Position numbers and translations under genes: made by a program. Positions 1-11,603 of a stretch of 64,000 nucleotides of DNA are shown piece after piece. Every line of letters starts with the position of its first letter. The first letter of the stretch is position 1. Under the pieces are notes generated by a model, which was given only the letters and a program-made list of their open reading frames with translations, had not been told where the DNA came from and made no database searches. The stretch is from NCBI RefSeq assembly GCF_017355955.1, contig NZ_JAFFID010000001.1, positions 434,001 through 498,000 of the forward strand, written 5' to 3'. This stretch comes from Sabulibacter ruber. Its GTDB lineage: Bacteria > Bacteroidota > Bacteroidia > Cytophagales > Hymenobacteraceae.

Positions 1-1834
1 CGTTTTCCTGCTCCTTGTCCCCTACAATCACCATGTAAGGCACCTTGCTAACCTCCGCGTCGCGGATCTTGCGGCCAATTTTTTCATCGCGGGTATCAAT
101 GTACCCTCTGATGTCTTGATCGGCCAGCATTTCGTTTACGCGGTGCGCGTATTCATGGTATTTCTCAGAGATAGGCAGGATAGCCACCTGGTCTGGGCTC
201 AGCCACAACGGGAAGTTACCGCCGCAGTGCTCAATGAGTACTGCCACGAAACGCTCCAGAGAGCCAAAAGGTGCCCGGTGGATCATAACCGGACGGTGAC
301 GCTCGTTGTCTGACCCAATGTATTCCAGGTCAAAGCGCTCCGGCAGGTTATAGTCTACCTGAATGGTTCCTAACTGCCACTTACGTCCTAATGCGTCTTT
401 CACCATGAAATCCAGCTTAGGTCCGTAAAACGCAGCCTCGCCCAACTCGGTTACAGTTGGCAAACCTTTCTCTGTGGCGGCTTCAATAATGGCACGCTCC
501 GCTTTCTCCCAAAGGTCATCAGAACCAATGTACTTGGCTCTGTTCTCAGGGTCACGCAAAGAGATCTGGGCAGTGTAGCTTTCAAAACCAAGGGCCTTGA
601 ACACATAAAGCACCAGGTCAATCACCTTCATGAACTCATCTTTCACCTGGTCTGGGCGGCAGAAGATGTGAGCATCGTCCTGAGTAAAGCCACGTACGCG
701 GGTTAAGCCGTGCAACTCCCCGCTTTGCTCATAGCGGTATACGGTCCCGAACTCTGCCAAACGCACCGGAAGCTCCTTGTAAGAACGCGGACGCGTCTTA
801 TAAATCTCGCAGTGGTGCGGGCAGTTCATGGGCTTCAGGAAGAACTCCTCGTTTTCATTAGGAGTCCTGATAGGCTGGAACGAATCTGCTCCGTATTTCT
901 CATAGTGACCAGAAGTCACGTACAATTCTTTTGAACCGATATGAGGAGTCACCACCGGTTGGTAGCCTGCTCTCTGCTGGGCCCTGCGCATGAACTGCTC
1001 CAAACGCTCGCGCAGCAGGGTGCCTTTGGGCAACCACAATGGCAAGCCCATGCCCACTTTCTCAGAGAAGGCAAACAGTTCCATCTCTTTCCCCAGCTTG
1101 CGGTGGTCGCGGCGTTTGGCTTCTTCCAGGCGCTCCAGGTACTCAGTCAGCTCCTTCTGCTTAGGGAACGTGATGGCGTACACGCGGGTCAACTGCTTGC
1201 TTTTCTCATCACCTCTCCAGTACGCCCCTGCCACGTTCATCAGCTTGGCAGCTTTGATAAAACCGGTGTTAGGGATATGAGGACCACGGCAAAGATCAGT
1301 GAAGTTGCCTTGGGTGTAGAACGTAATGGAACCGTCTTCCAGGCCTTCTAACAGGTCTAGTTTGTACGGGTCATTCTTCTCAGTAAAGTACGCGATGGCA
1401 TCTGCCTTGCTGATGGGCTGACGGATGTACTCACTTTTCTGCCGCGCCAGTTCAAGCATTTTCTGCTCAATAGCCGGGAAATCTTCCTGTGACAAGGTAC
1501 GGTCTTCGCCCAGATCAATGTCATAGTAGAAGCCGTTCTCAATAGCCGGACCAATCCCAAGCTTCACTCCTGGGTACAAAGCTTCCAGCGCCTCGGCCAT
1601 TAAGTGGGCCGAAGAATGCCAGTAAGTGGCTTTGCCTTCGTCATCGTTCCAGGTTAAAAGTTGAATAGAGGCATCCTCGGTGATAGGGCGAGTCAGATCC
1701 CACACCTGGCCGTTCACTTTCACGGCCAATACGTTGCGGGCTAACCCTTCACTGATTGAGGCGGCAATCTCAATGCCGGTTACTCCATTCTGGTACTCAC
1801 GGACCGAACCGTCCGGTAAGGTAATGTTGATCAT
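1..1834 (-). CDS. thrS: Threonine-tRNA ligase, C-terminal part beyond window
   Basis: Charges tRNA-Thr with threonine in the cytoplasm. I read this frame directly from the reverse strand; it starts at the ATG at 1834 ([11 protein letters not shown]) and is still open at base 1, giving about 611 codons of a usual 640-650. An N-terminal TGS domain (about residues 1-62) is followed by the editing-type SAD domain with [12 protein letters not shown] and [10 protein letters not shown], then the class II catalytic core with [14 protein letters not shown] and a C-terminal anticodon-binding domain ([15 protein letters not shown]) that is cut by the edge. Nothing looks broken. The next gene upstream is on the same strand, but a dispersed palindrome lies between them, so co-transcription is uncertain. 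Confidence 0.97.
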   Translation of the reverse strand, partial: MINITLPDGSVREYQNGVTGIEIAASISEGLARNVLAVKVNGQVWDLTRPITEDASIQLLTWNDDEGKATYWHSSAHLMAEALEALYPGVKLGIGPAIENGFYYDIDLGEDRTLSQEDFPAIEQKMLELARQKSEYIRQPISKADAIAYFTEKNDPYKLDLLEGLEDGSITFYTQGNFTDLCRGPHIPNTGFIKAAKLMNVAGAYWRGDEKSKQLTRVYAITFPKQKELTEYLERLEEAKRRDHRKLGKEMELFAFSEKVGMGLPLWLPKGTLLRERLEQFMRRAQQRAGYQPVVTPHIGSKELYVTSGHYEKYGADSFQPIRTPNENEEFFLKPMNCPHHCEIYKTRPRSYKELPVRLAEFGTVYRYEQSGELHGLTRVRGFTQDDAHIFCRPDQVKDEFMKVIDLVLYVFKALGFESYTAQISLRDPENRAKYIGSDDLWEKAERAIIEAATEKGLPTVTELGEAAFYGPKLDFMVKDALGRKWQLGTIQVDYNLPERFDLEYIGSDNERHRPVMIHRAPFGSLERFVAVLIEHCGGNFPLWLSPDQVAILPISEKYHEYAHRVNEMLADQDIRGYIDTRDEKIGRKIRDAEVSKVPYMVIVGDKEQEN

Positions 1835-1856
1835 ATAGCAAGTTCTAAACTTCGTC

Positions 1857-1892
1857 GTTTTGGGCTTGTTTTCGGCAAAATAGCTAAAAAAC
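1857..1892. repeat. 36-nt dispersed palindrome, copy 1
   Basis: Imperfect palindrome starting GTTTTGGGCTTG and ending GCTAAAAAAC. It overlaps the last codons and stop of the TPR lipoprotein gene, so the repeat itself supplies that stop codon. It belongs to a family of 12 copies in this window. Confidence 0.7.
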
Positions 1893-2951
1893 AGTTACCG
1901 AACTCAAAGTATCTATTTTTGGCCTTGGAATTGGCCTACTGATTCGCTGCAAAGCTACACTATAGCGTCGGTTCTGCGGGTATCTTCTGGTCAAAAAAAC
2001 GTAGTGCGGCCTCGCCGATTCGCGGTTCCCGGTCCACTCCAGGCAAGAGGCCAGAATCCAGCGGTTATGTTCTGTCAGGCGCAAACCCAGCTCATGGGCC
2101 TTCAGCAGGTTGGGCAGGGCGGTGCTGTACTGGCGTTTCTTATACCAGGCCTCACCCAGCCCGGCGTAGCCCTCCGGTTGGTTAGGCTCCAGGTTAATGG
2201 CTCTGGAGAAACAAGCCAAAGCGGTATCGGTCAGGTTTCGGCTCAGGAAGTTGCGGCCCAGTTGCTGCCACCAGAAACCATCCTTGGGTTGCCTGGTAAC
2301 GCCTTTGTGCACGAAAGGATAAGCCTCGTTGAACATCTTACGCGCCGTGAAAATGGAACTCAGTTCGCGGAAGGCCGGCAAAGACATGGAATCACGTACC
2401 AGCGCCCGGTTCAGGTTGAACAGGGCCCGGGCTGTATCACCGGTACCCGATTGCGCCTTGGCCAGTAACACGTAATACTTGGCTTCTCCCGGACTTAACC
2501 TAACGGCTTTACTGCTGTGGCTCAGGGCCCGGTCATACTGCTTCAGCCCAACGTAAGTCTCAGCCAGAATAGCTTCCGATTCCGGCGTGTAGAAATTGAA
2601 GGCATTGGCCTGCATCATCATCTTCATGGCCTCCTGGTACTGTTGATTGCCCACCAGAATCCTGGCTTTCCAGAAATACGCTTCTCCCAAGGCAGGCTCC
2701 AGGGCGATGGCGGTAGTCAGATCCTGAAAAGCGGGTTGGGTTTTATTTTGCTGCAGAAACAGTTTGGCCCTTTTCACATACCACTCTGGCTGGGCATTGC
2801 CCTGGTCCAGAGCCTTGGTAATTTCATTTATCTGAGTGGGAATGCTGCTGTCTACCCGGGCCAGGTTGAACATTCTCTCTTCTGAAGTTTTCTGAGAACA
2901 AGCCGAGAAAAGCCCAAGTCCTACCCCAAGAAGCAATAAAGAGAAACGCAT
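1884..2951 (-). CDS. TPR-repeat lipoprotein
   Basis: Probable outer-membrane or periplasmic lipoprotein made of tetratricopeptide repeats; no specific partner can be named. I chose the ATG at 2951 because the protein then begins [20 protein letters not shown], a lipoprotein signal with the lipobox FSAC; the longer frame from 2996 would put 15 charged/polar residues before it. The mature part is a run of roughly eight TPR units (for example [20 protein letters not shown], [38 protein letters not shown]). Its stop lies inside a 36-nt dispersed palindrome. It follows the DUF5686 gene on the same strand with about 100 bp between them, including another copy of that palindrome. Confidence 0.85.
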   Translation of the reverse strand: MRFSLLLLGVGLGLFSACSQKTSEERMFNLARVDSSIPTQINEITKALDQGNAQPEWYVKRAKLFLQQNKTQPAFQDLTTAIALEPALGEAYFWKARILVGNQQYQEAMKMMMQANAFNFYTPESEAILAETYVGLKQYDRALSHSSKAVRLSPGEAKYYVLLAKAQSGTGDTARALFNLNRALVRDSMSLPAFRELSSIFTARKMFNEAYPFVHKGVTRQPKDGFWWQQLGRNFLSRNLTDTALACFSRAINLEPNQPEGYAGLGEAWYKKRQYSTALPNLLKAHELGLRLTEHNRWILASCLEWTGNRESARPHYVFLTRRYPQNRRYSVALQRISRPIPRPKIDTLSSVTVF

Positions 2952-3015
2952 GCCAGAAAACAGGTACATAATACAATGAGAAAGCGAAGGTACCATTTCC
3001 AGATAAGTTCTCTTT

Positions 3016-3051
3016 GTTTTGAAGCCGTTTTTCTGAAAACAACCCCAAAAC
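3016..3051. repeat. 36-nt dispersed palindrome, copy 2
   Basis: Starts GTTTTGAAGCCG and ends CCCCAAAAC. It lies 2 bp beyond the stop of the DUF5686 gene, in the position of a transcription terminator or 3'-UTR stem-loop. Confidence 0.75.
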
Positions 3052-3053
3052 TC

Positions 3054-5528
3054 CTAAGGGTTCACCGATACAGACATCCGGACGCCCCACAAAGGCGCAT
3101 CCAGTTCTCTGTAGGTTAGGCGGTGCACCAAATCAACCCGAAACACCTGAAAGATGTTCTTGAAACCTACGTTCACCTCGGCGTAGGGGTCTTTGCCCAG
3201 GCTTCTGAAATTCTCATGTATGGGCGAATCCAAGGCCTCTGATGGTTTGTTTTTATCTGATAACCTACCGTACAGAGCCGCTCCGCCAGCCACCAGAATC
3301 ATTTTGGTTTTCTTTAGCAAAGGCAGGCGGTTGGTGATAGAAAAAGCCCCCTCAAAATGATGATCGTACCGCAATGAAACGTATTCATCTGTAGCAAAGG
3401 AGAAGAAGGGCATCAGATTGTAGCCATGCAGGATGAAGAAGGGTGTTTCATTGCCCACTGGTACCTGCAGCAACGGCAAGGGCACTCTGGTAAAGGTTTT
3501 GCCACCCCTTAGATAATACCTCCCGTAGCCAAAGATACCGGCCCGCACCCTCTGCTCCACATACATGGAAACCTCCTGGTAAGCCAGATCAGAATTCATG
3601 ACCCCGTTCAGACCCGCCGAAAGTTCAAGGCCTATCAATGGCGCGTTGGAGTTGGAAATCGGAATTTTTTCATAGTGCCTGATGAGCATTTTCCGATCCG
3701 GGGAGAACTGTAGATTCAGGCTGACATCTGTGGTGGTGAACCCCACGAACTTAGACCCGTCTTTTTCGCCGCCCATTGGCCTGGTGTCAAAGACAGGCTT
3801 GAAGTTGGTGCGGCGGAAGGTGACACGTTGCCGGAAGCCCGGGAACCACTCCCGTTCGGCCCACATCTGAACCCGTTCCTGCTGATACGGGAAGTTCATT
3901 TTCCCCCAGCGGAAGGCCGAGAAAAACAGGCTGTTCATGCGCGCATTGTTCAGATCCATGCCTGCTGGCCCCACATCGTTCAGGTAGCTTACCCCCCACT
4001 CGGTCCATTGCGCTCTATTGGCCACGTACCGGATGTTGAACAGGCTTTTGAAGGACTTGTCTTTGGTGCCGTACGCCAGATACCCGTTCAGGATCCAGTT
4101 AGGATGGAACTCCTGGGTGGTTCGGCCGCCGAACTGAAAGCGGTGCCCTTCCACTTTGTTGAACACATAGGTTCCAAATACCGGTCCCCACTCAAATTTA
4201 TCGTTGAGCGGCATGTGTCCTTCCACCACCACCCTAATAAGCTTCACGGCACTCTGGATCTCGGGCAGTTTATTGATTTGAGCAATGGATTCCACCCGCT
4301 TCTGTTCCTCCGGAGAGAATGCCTGCGGCCGCACGCTTTGCCAGTAGTTCTCCTTGTACTTCAAGGCTGAATCACTGATCTGGTGCGTTATATCAAAGAA
4401 CTCCTCGGGCTTGGGTTGCCCCATTACAAGGTTGGTATACGTTGTCACTGACTCCACAAACAAACGCACATCGGTGCCGGGCAAGCCGGTGATCTGGAAC
4501 TTGCGTTTGCTGGAGATGGGCAAGAGCGAAGGGTTGGTTTCATCCCAGGCCTGCACTATCTGCAACCCCTGCACGAAGTTGAGGGCTACATCTTTGTTTA
4601 TCTTCAGTTCAATTCTGCGCAGGGCAAAGGAACCATCGGCAATCCACATGGTGCCTTCAAAGGTAAGGTCCTGTGAGCGCTTAGGAAGGATTTTGAGGCG
4701 GTATACCTTGCCCGTAGGCGTCTCTACGCTGTCTTCCAGGTCATAGTCATAATAACTGGCCCACTGGTTGGCGATAGGACTCACGAAATCCTTGTCAAAC
4801 ATGCGCATCCAGTTCTGGTTTAAGGAGAAATGCTCTGCCTGCGCGTTAAGGAGTTGGGCAATCTGGCTTTCCCGCTCAATGCCCACCCCTACCACTTTGC
4901 TGGCCTTCAAAATTTCCTTTGATTTGCGGGGATCTCGGGTGAAATAGGTCTCTTTTACCGTTTCTGCCTGGAAAATAGGCAATGAAGCAGTTCTTGACGG
5001 CTGATCACCTAAGGTAAGGCTGTCAAGGTAAGGAGCGTATCGTTTGGAGAACCCCTTCTTCTTATCAGTGGCCTCGCGCTCCAGAATACTGCCCTTCATC
5101 AAGGTGTAAGTGCCAAACTGAATGGCCGATTGGTTCTCGGGCAGGTATTTGTCTTTGTTTTTGGCAGCTGCTCTTACGATCCGGTACGCAGGGTTCTCTT
5201 TAGGCCTCACCACAATCTCCTGAATCGCGTAACTCTGCCGGTCCAGGGAGATGGTGCCATTCTTGAGAAGCTCCTTGACGGGCTTAATAACGGGTGTGTA
5301 CCCCAACAGCGTAAAAGTGACCGTGTCTGATAAGGTGTACTTCCTGATGATGTATTGGCCGGCTTCATCGGTAAAGACGGGTACCTTGGCAGATTGCAGG
5401 TGAACGGTAACGTAGTCCAACGGTTTTTGGCTATCGGCATCAACTATCTTACCGGATATAGGCGCTGTTTGGGCATGCGCTGCCACCACACTCATGAATA
5501 GGAGAATATGGATTAGTAATTTTCTCAC
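3054..5528 (-). CDS. DUF5686 outer-membrane protein with carboxypeptidase-like domain
   Basis: An 824-residue protein of the Bacteroidota DUF5686 family. It has a signal peptide (MRKLLIHILLFMSVVAAHAQ), then a CarboxypepD_reg-like domain at about residues 23-105 (ISGKIVDADSQKPLDYVTVHL, DTVTFTLLGYTPV), the domain that starts many TonB-dependent and surface proteins of this phylum. The long remainder is the DUF5686 region, starting around NPAYRIVRAAAKNKDKY, with many alternating hydrophobic/aromatic stretches toward the C-terminus that suggest a beta-barrel in the outer membrane. The C-terminal end VWGVRMSVSVNP-like segment fits a barrel strand. No catalytic residues are evident. The function of the family is not known to me; transport or surface assembly is only a guess. 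Confidence 0.9.
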   Translation of the reverse strand: MRKLLIHILLFMSVVAAHAQTAPISGKIVDADSQKPLDYVTVHLQSAKVPVFTDEAGQYIIRKYTLSDTVTFTLLGYTPVIKPVKELLKNGTISLDRQSYAIQEIVVRPKENPAYRIVRAAAKNKDKYLPENQSAIQFGTYTLMKGSILEREATDKKKGFSKRYAPYLDSLTLGDQPSRTASLPIFQAETVKETYFTRDPRKSKEILKASKVVGVGIERESQIAQLLNAQAEHFSLNQNWMRMFDKDFVSPIANQWASYYDYDLEDSVETPTGKVYRLKILPKRSQDLTFEGTMWIADGSFALRRIELKINKDVALNFVQGLQIVQAWDETNPSLLPISSKRKFQITGLPGTDVRLFVESVTTYTNLVMGQPKPEEFFDITHQISDSALKYKENYWQSVRPQAFSPEEQKRVESIAQINKLPEIQSAVKLIRVVVEGHMPLNDKFEWGPVFGTYVFNKVEGHRFQFGGRTTQEFHPNWILNGYLAYGTKDKSFKSLFNIRYVANRAQWTEWGVSYLNDVGPAGMDLNNARMNSLFFSAFRWGKMNFPYQQERVQMWAEREWFPGFRQRVTFRRTNFKPVFDTRPMGGEKDGSKFVGFTTTDVSLNLQFSPDRKMLIRHYEKIPISNSNAPLIGLELSAGLNGVMNSDLAYQEVSMYVEQRVRAGIFGYGRYYLRGGKTFTRVPLPLLQVPVGNETPFFILHGYNLMPFFSFATDEYVSLRYDHHFEGAFSITNRLPLLKKTKMILVAGGAALYGRLSDKNKPSEALDSPIHENFRSLGKDPYAEVNVGFKNIFQVFRVDLVHRLTYRELDAPLWGVRMSVSVNP

Positions 5529-5707
5529 CTGCTGGTCTTTGTTTCACTAATATAAAAAATATGTTAAGTATTATATACTCCCTATCCTATTTTTCTCCTC
5601 ACCTGCTGTAGTACTTAGAAAAGAAAGACTTTCAAAGCAGGACCGCTCATCTGGTAATACTTACTCCAAAAAGACAACCCAGAAGCAAAAACCCCTATTC
5701 CAGTTGT

Positions 5708-5743
5708 ATTTTTTTACTGTTTCAGCAGAAATAGCCTGAAAAC
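5708..5743. repeat. 36-nt dispersed palindrome, copy 9-type (divergent)
   Basis: More divergent copy, ending AGCCTGAAAAC, immediately beside the strong terminator that follows the next minus-strand gene. Confidence 0.5.
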
Positions 5744-5752
5744 GGCAAAGCC

Positions 5753-5797
5753 CTAAACGCAGAAGGCACCCAAAGTTTGGGTGCCTTCTGCGTTTAG
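5753..5797. terminator. Long perfect hairpin, likely bidirectional terminator
   Basis: A perfect 22-bp inverted repeat (left arm 5753-5774, right arm 5776-5797) whose outer part reads CTAAACGCAGAAGG. It lies 24 bp beyond the stop of the TPR gene at 5821 and should end its transcript. Confidence 0.85.
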
Positions 5798-5820
5798 AAC
5801 CAATCAGTTAAATACAGGGT

Positions 5821-6609
5821 CTAAGCTCTTACTTTTAGTACTTCCTGTAGCAGCACTTTGCATCTTCTGCTCAGTTCCAGGTCTTCGGTGGTTACCAGTT
5901 TTTGGTCCAAGGCCCGCTGGAGGGTTTCCACGCATTCACTCTTCAGGTCAGATTCACGCTGCACCCGTGCCAGATCATAGTAGTATAGCAGGTTAGAAGG
6001 ATCTAACTCTATTGCTTTAGAAATGGCATTGATGGCTTGCTGATTGGTAGACGTAGGTAGCGGCAGTTGCGTCAGCAACCGGTTCGCAGATTTCTCAGCG
6101 AAAGAAAGGTTGGCAACTTTATAGGCCCATCTCCCCATCAGGTGCCAGGCACCAGCATGTCTTGGATCCTGCGCCAGCGCATCATCTAAGTACATCTTGA
6201 TCTGGTTCAACTGCACCATCCGATCCTTCAGGGAAACAATCTGGCACATGTTGCTCAGAGAAAGCGCCATTACATAATTTGGCTCCGCAGATAAGCTGTC
6301 AATAGATCTGGCTTTATGCGCGAAGGTATAGGCTTTCTGGTAATAGAGACCTTTGTGGGTATCATCGGTGAACCGGCTGCCAATGCGGCCGCAGACAATA
6401 CTGGCTTTGATCAACGCCTCCAGTTGTTCTGGATTGGCAGAGAGCAACAGTTCATATTTCTCCAATGCCTCCGCGTCTTTGTATTCACGGAACAATTGGT
6501 TTGCCTCCCACAGGAGCTTCTCCGAACCTAAGCCACCTGAGACGGCAGCCAGGTTCGGGAAGCTTATTAGAGTGGTCAATAGAATCACGAGTAAAAATGT
6601 TTTCCGCAT
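5821..6609 (-). CDS. Secreted TPR-repeat protein
   Basis: A 262-residue protein with a classical signal peptide (MRKTFLLVILLTTLISFPNLAAVSGG), so it is probably periplasmic. The mature part is helical, with TPR-like units such as EALEKYELLLSANPEQLEALIKAS, GAWHLMGRWAYKVANLSFAEKSAN and AINAISKAIELDPSNLLYYYDLARV. It resembles the RMD/regulator-of-microtubule-dynamics type of TPR protein found widely in Bacteroidota; no enzymatic motif is seen. It is transcribed alone, since a 22-bp stem terminator follows it and the gyrase-type gene upstream ends 65 bp before its start on the same strand. Role unknown. Confidence 0.85.
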   Translation of the reverse strand: MRKTFLLVILLTTLISFPNLAAVSGGLGSEKLLWEANQLFREYKDAEALEKYELLLSANPEQLEALIKASIVCGRIGSRFTDDTHKGLYYQKAYTFAHKARSIDSLSAEPNYVMALSLSNMCQIVSLKDRMVQLNQIKMYLDDALAQDPRHAGAWHLMGRWAYKVANLSFAEKSANRLLTQLPLPTSTNQQAINAISKAIELDPSNLLYYYDLARVQRESDLKSECVETLQRALDQKLVTTEDLELSRRCKVLLQEVLKVRA

Positions 6610-6673
6610 ACTCCCCAGTTAAATCTTAACATTCCAACGTAAGGGTAATCTACGAAAACTTTTTTAGAAAATC

Positions 6674-9421
6674 CTAAAACAGGTTTAATTGTTTTTTAGG
6701 GCTTTTGGTCGGCTTCTGTAGATCCCCGTTATGTTCAGAATCTACGGCCAATTCAATAATAGGTTCCAATGTTTTTAAATCAAGAACAACTTCGTCTCCA
6801 GAGGAAAAGGCGGGGGTATTATCTTGTACTTTAACAGGTTCTACCTTTACCGACTTTACCCCTTTAATGCTATTCTTGGCCTTGGTTGGTTCTACTTCTT
6901 CCTCTTTTTGGATAGTGACTCCAAAGATTTTGAAGTAGTTAAGTTTATTGCCCATGGCCCGCCAGCCTTTCACATCAATGAACTCGCTTAGCAGCAATAT
7001 ATCTGTCTCTTTCTCAGATTTCTTATCGCGCTGCAGTTTGATCTCTGCTTTAGGTTCTGGATGCACCGTAGCTGCCAACAGCTTAGATCCTTTGGTTTCT
7101 GAGATGAAGGTAAAACGTTTGCCCACGGTGCTGGTCTCCACCTGGAAACGCTTCACAAAGCTCACCTTGGTCTCACCCTCAGTGTAGATGGCAGACACCA
7201 CCAACTCCGGCGAGAACTTATGGATCACTTCAATGTTAGGCACATCATAGTGGTTAGACAACTCAAACGAAGTCAGCTCATACGACCCGTCTTTGTAGAT
7301 CACCAGTATAGTGTCATCAGTATTGAAGGACCCTAGGTAGCGACCACGGTTTTCAGTGTTCAAGCGGCCAATCACTTCATCATAGTAGATCTCGCGTCCG
7401 CCGCGGGTAGACTCACCCAAGGCTTTCTGCGTCACCTTCTTGATAGGGTGCTTGGTCACGATGTTGCCTTGTGAGCCTTTGCCTTTGATCAGCAGTTCAG
7501 CAAAATCAAAGTCAAAATTCTTCACGCGGGCGGCGCTGGCCGGTTGCAACTGAATGCTCACCAACTCAGATTCAGAGTTCGGGTTCGCCGTCAGGTACAC
7601 CACCTTGGAGTTCTTCTCCCCTTTGGTGAGGTCATACTCTTTGTCACGGGTGATGGAGGTCACGGCAAAACGCTTGGCGAAGGAGATGCCTGTCTTTCCA
7701 TCGGTGTAGATCATGTTGTAGACCATGTGTTCATCATTCTTGTTGTACACGCCCACGTGAATGATGTCTTTACCCATGAAGATCTTGTCTGAGATACGGG
7801 ACACCATGAACTTACCGTCCTTGCGGATGGCAATGATATCATCCATGTCAGAGCAGTCACACACGAACTCGTCTTTCTTCAAGCCATAGCCCACGAAACC
7901 ATCTTTGCGGTTCACATACAGCTTCTGGTTAGCCACGGCCACTTTCTGCGCCGATACCACATCAAAGGTTCTGATCTGGGTTTTACGCTCTTTGCCTTTG
8001 CCGTATTTAGCCAAAAGACCCTCAAAATAGCTGATGGCGTAACGGGTCAGATTGGCCAGGTGATCGGCAACCTCTGCCATTTCGGCTTCCAGCTTTTTGA
8101 TGTACTCGTCGGCCTTGAAGGCGTCAAATTTAGAGATACGCTTGATCTTGATCTCGGTCAGGCGCACGATATCGTCCTGCGTTACCTCACGGCGCAAGGT
8201 AGGCTTGAACGGGTCCAGACCTCTGTCAATGGCTTCCAGAACGGCTTCCCAGGTCTCGCACTCCTCAATGTCGCGGTAGATACGGTTCTCAATGAAGATC
8301 TTCTCCAAGGAGGATTGGTGCCACTTGTCTTCCAGTTCAGCCTGCTTGATCTCCAGCTCCCGCTCCAGCAACCGTACCGTTTTCACAGTAGACATCTGCA
8401 GCAGGTCATCTACGGTCATGAATCGAGGTTTCTCGTCAATGATCACGCAGGTGTTCGGCGAAATAGAGATTTCGCAGTCGGTGAAGGCGTAGAGCGCGTC
8501 TATGGTCAAGTCAGGCGAGATTCCCGGAGGAATGTGCACCTGGATCTCCACGTCTTTGGCGGTATTGTCTACCACCTTCTTGATCTTGATCTTGTTGTTC
8601 TCGCTGGCCTTTACAATAGACTCCATCAGCGCCGTGGTGGTGGTACCATACGGCACGTCACGGATGATCAGGAGCGATTTGTCTACTTTCTCAATAGTAG
8701 CCCGTAAACGGATCTTGCTGCCTTTGGAACCGCCGTTGTAGTTGGTGAAATCTGCCAAACCACCGGTGGGGAAATCGGGCAACAGCTGCGTTTTACGGCC
8801 TTTGAGCACATCAATAGAACCCTTGATCAGCTCCCTGAAGTTGTGGGGCATAATCTTGGTAGACAAGCCAACGGCAATTCCTTCCACGCCTTGCGCAAGC
8901 AACAGCGGGAATTTCACCGGCAAGGTCACCGGCTCGTTTTTACGGCCATCGTAGCTCAGCTGCCACTCGGTGGTCTGCGGGTTGAAGACCACATCCAGCG
9001 CGAACTTGGTGAGGCGGGCCTCAATGTAACGAGGCGCCGCGGCGCTGTCGCCGGTACGTACGTCGCCCCAGTTTCCCTGCGTCTCAATGAGCAGGTCTTT
9101 CTGGCCCAGGTTCACAATGGCATCGCCAATGGAAGCATCGCCGTGCGGGTGGTACTGCATGGTCTGCCCGATCACGTTCGCCACTTTGTTAAAACGGCCA
9201 TCGTCCATTTCTTTCATGGCGTGCATGATGCGGCGCTGCACCGGCTTGAAACCGTCTTCCAGGGCAGGCACGGCCCGCTCCAGAATTACGTAGGAGGCAT
9301 AGTCCAAAAACCAGTTCTCGTACAAACCAGAAACCGACGTGATGTCATGGATGGCCTCCTCGCCTTCCAGCTGCGCATCCAGTTCCAGGTTGTTCTCGTT
9401 TTCCAATTCTTCGTTAAGCAT
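6674..9421 (-). CDS. parC: DNA topoisomerase IV (gyrase-type) subunit A
   Basis: Breakage-reunion subunit of a type IIA topoisomerase, acting with the ParE encoded just upstream to decatenate and relax DNA. The 915-residue protein has the winged-helix/tower core ([19 protein letters not shown], the quinolone-region motif [12 protein letters not shown]) and the catalytic tyrosine in [11 protein letters not shown], about residue 132. The C-terminal half is a beta-pinwheel (repeats such as [29 protein letters not shown]) with a lysine-rich tail. Its start codon overlaps the end of the upstream parE by 8 bp, which is strong evidence for one operon and translational coupling. Bacteroidota annotate this pair as DNA gyrase/topoisomerase IV; the ParC assignment over GyrA follows the parE neighbour and is not proven by a motif. 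Confidence 0.95.
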   Translation of the reverse strand: MLNEELENENNLELDAQLEGEEAIHDITSVSGLYENWFLDYASYVILERAVPALEDGFKPVQRRIMHAMKEMDDGRFNKVANVIGQTMQYHPHGDASIGDAIVNLGQKDLLIETQGNWGDVRTGDSAAAPRYIEARLTKFALDVVFNPQTTEWQLSYDGRKNEPVTLPVKFPLLLAQGVEGIAVGLSTKIMPHNFRELIKGSIDVLKGRKTQLLPDFPTGGLADFTNYNGGSKGSKIRLRATIEKVDKSLLIIRDVPYGTTTTALMESIVKASENNKIKIKKVVDNTAKDVEIQVHIPPGISPDLTIDALYAFTDCEISISPNTCVIIDEKPRFMTVDDLLQMSTVKTVRLLERELEIKQAELEDKWHQSSLEKIFIENRIYRDIEECETWEAVLEAIDRGLDPFKPTLRREVTQDDIVRLTEIKIKRISKFDAFKADEYIKKLEAEMAEVADHLANLTRYAISYFEGLLAKYGKGKERKTQIRTFDVVSAQKVAVANQKLYVNRKDGFVGYGLKKDEFVCDCSDMDDIIAIRKDGKFMVSRISDKIFMGKDIIHVGVYNKNDEHMVYNMIYTDGKTGISFAKRFAVTSITRDKEYDLTKGEKNSKVVYLTANPNSESELVSIQLQPASAARVKNFDFDFAELLIKGKGSQGNIVTKHPIKKVTQKALGESTRGGREIYYDEVIGRLNTENRGRYLGSFNTDDTILVIYKDGSYELTSFELSNHYDVPNIEVIHKFSPELVVSAIYTEGETKVSFVKRFQVETSTVGKRFTFISETKGSKLLAATVHPEPKAEIKLQRDKKSEKETDILLLSEFIDVKGWRAMGNKLNYFKIFGVTIQKEEEVEPTKAKNSIKGVKSVKVEPVKVQDNTPAFSSGDEVVLDLKTLEPIIELAVDSEHNGDLQKPTKSPKKQLNLF

Positions 9422-11285
9422 AAACCTCCTCTACTATATCTTTTTCAATCTTCAAATTCTCAATGATAAACTGCTGGCGTTCCGGCGTGTTCTTGCCCAT
9501 GTAGTAAGACAGGATCTTCTGGATGTTCTGTTCGGTCTTACCCATGATTACCGGCTCCAGACGAATGTTCTCCCCAATGAACTTCCCGAACTCTTCCGGC
9601 GAGATCTCGCCCAAACCTTTGAAGCGGGTGATCTCGGGGTTCTTGCCCAGTTTGCGCATAGCATTCTGTTTTTCCTGCTCATCGTAGCAGTAAATGGTTT
9701 CCTTTTTATTCCGCACCCGGAACAAAGGCGTCTCCAGAATGTACAGGTGACCGTTTTTAACCAGATCCGGGAAAAACTGCAGGAAAAAGGTCATGAGCAG
9801 CAGGCGGATGTGCATGCCGTCCACGTCGGCATCAGTGGCGATGACCACGCGGTTATAGCGCAAGCCTTCCAGTCCTTCCTCAATGTTGAGAGCGTGTTGC
9901 AGCAGGTTGAACTCCTCGTTCTCGTATACGATTTTCTTCTTCAGTCCGAAACAGTTCAATGGTTTCCCGCGCAAGCTGAACACTGCCTCCAACTCCACGT
10001 TCCTAGACTTGGTGATAGAACCCGAGGCGGAGTCCCCCTCGGTGATGAACAAGGTGGTCAAGGCTTCTTTCTCCAGGTCTTTGCTTTCCCCGAAGTGGAA
10101 GCGGCAGTCGCGTAGTTTCTTGTTGTGCAGGTTCGCTTTCTTCGCGCGCTGGTTCGCCAGTTTCTTGATGCCGGCCATGTCCTTGCGCTCACGCTCACTC
10201 TGCTCAATGCGTTTCTTCAGAGCATCGGCTACCGCAGGGTTCTTGTGCAGGTAGTTGTCCAGGTGCTCCTTCACAAAATCGTTCACAAAGTTCCGCACCG
10301 TTGGGCCGTCATGGGCCACGTTAATGGAACCCAGCTTGGTTTTGGTCTGACTTTCGAAAACCGGCTCCTGAACGCGAATGGCAATGGCGCCAACTATTGA
10401 GCCGCGGATATCCGTGGCATCGTAGTCTTTCTTGTAGAACTCGCGCACGGTTCTTACCACCGCCTCTCTAAAGGCTGCCAGGTGCGTACCGCCCTGGGTA
10501 GTGTATTGACCATTTACGAAAGAGTAGTACTCCTCACCGTAATCATTGCCGTGGGTCAAGGCGAACTCAATATCCTCTCCTTTCAGGTGGATGATGGGGT
10601 AGCGCATAGACTCCTCGTCTATCTTGCGGCTCAACAGGTCTTTCAATCCATTCTCTGAGTAGTATTTCTGCCCATTGAAATGGATGGTAAGTCCGGCGTT
10701 GAGGTATACGTAGTTCCAGATCTGGTTTTCCAGGAACTCCGGTATGAAATGGTAGTTGCGGAAGATGGAATCATCGGGCACGAAGGTGGTAGTGGTACCG
10801 TTGCGCTGATTCGTTTCCTGCAGCGGCTCGTCTTTCACCAGCTCGCCGCGCTCAAACTCGGCAACTTTGGTTTGCCCGTCGCGCACAGACTGGATTCTGA
10901 AATGCGTAGACAAAGCGTTTACCGCCTTGGTACCTACCCCGTTCAACCCCACCGATTTCTGGAACGCGCGGCTGTCATACTTACCACCGGTGTTGATCTT
11001 GCTCACGCAGTCAATCACCTTGCCCAGCGGAATACCGCGGCCGTAGTCACGTACCACCACTTTGTGGTCAGAAATCTTTACTTCAATGGTGCGGCCAAAC
11101 CCCATCATGTGCTCATCAATGGAGTTGTCAATCACCTCTTTCACAAGAATGTAAATCCCATCATCGGGAGAGGAACCGTCGCCCAGCTTACCAATGTACA
11201 TACCCGGGCGCAGCCGGATGTGTTCACGCCAGTCAAGCGAACGTATACTATCCTCGTTGTAGGAAACATTAGTCAGTTCTGCCAT
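9414..11285 (-). CDS. parE: DNA topoisomerase IV subunit B
   Basis: ATPase subunit of the type IIA topoisomerase, partner of the ParC encoded by the next gene. The 623-residue protein shows the GHKL ATP-binding motifs [19 protein letters not shown] and [13 protein letters not shown] in the first 120 residues, a transducer domain, then the TOPRIM domain with TEGDSASGS and [16 protein letters not shown], and the C-terminal [13 protein letters not shown]. Length fits a short ParE/GyrB lacking a long insert. It is first in the operon and overlaps parC by 8 bp. The start at 11285 ([19 protein letters not shown]) agrees with the usual N-terminus that precedes the [11 protein letters not shown] motif. 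Confidence 0.95.
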   Translation of the reverse strand: MAELTNVSYNEDSIRSLDWREHIRLRPGMYIGKLGDGSSPDDGIYILVKEVIDNSIDEHMMGFGRTIEVKISDHKVVVRDYGRGIPLGKVIDCVSKINTGGKYDSRAFQKSVGLNGVGTKAVNALSTHFRIQSVRDGQTKVAEFERGELVKDEPLQETNQRNGTTTTFVPDDSIFRNYHFIPEFLENQIWNYVYLNAGLTIHFNGQKYYSENGLKDLLSRKIDEESMRYPIIHLKGEDIEFALTHGNDYGEEYYSFVNGQYTTQGGTHLAAFREAVVRTVREFYKKDYDATDIRGSIVGAIAIRVQEPVFESQTKTKLGSINVAHDGPTVRNFVNDFVKEHLDNYLHKNPAVADALKKRIEQSERERKDMAGIKKLANQRAKKANLHNKKLRDCRFHFGESKDLEKEALTTLFITEGDSASGSITKSRNVELEAVFSLRGKPLNCFGLKKKIVYENEEFNLLQHALNIEEGLEGLRYNRVVIATDADVDGMHIRLLLMTFFLQFFPDLVKNGHLYILETPLFRVRNKKETIYCYDEQEKQNAMRKLGKNPEITRFKGLGEISPEEFGKFIGENIRLEPVIMGKTEQNIQKILSYYMGKNTPERQQFIIENLKIEKDIVEEVYA

Positions 11286-11603
11286 AGGGAACTTTAGGGT
11301 TTAGTAGAATTAGGTAAAATAAAAGAAAATTTGCGTGTACTTTGCCATCAGAACCGCGAAAGAACGATTTTTAATGCGGAAATCCTTGGCTTCATCCTTA
11401 TTAAGGAGAGACCAACCACCTGTTGGTTTTTCCTTTCTATGTAACCAAATATAGGGCTTTGCAGTTCATTCAGTAGAGCCTCTTTTGCTTATATTTTTAG
11501 CTAAATAGATTAACATCTTTGTTCTCAATCATTTAAAAACTAATGTTTTTAGCAAATCAATATTTCTGCCTATCTTTTTCGCTTTTCACTTAGATTCTGA
11601 AAA
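11286..11603. other. Divergent intergenic region, no gene seen
   Basis: A 318-bp AT-rich spacer between the divergent parE-parC operon and the AI-2E permease gene. It should hold both promoters; I could not assign a clean TTG-N19-TAnnTTTG element. A small inverted pair (CTTATTAAGGAG region, 11396-11406) is not convincing. Confidence 0.5.

Noticed and set aside
8060..8707. Long plus-strand frames inside parC and parE (for example 215 and 207 residues)
   Set aside because: They lie antisense to well-conserved genes and have the composition of reversed codons; no independent support.
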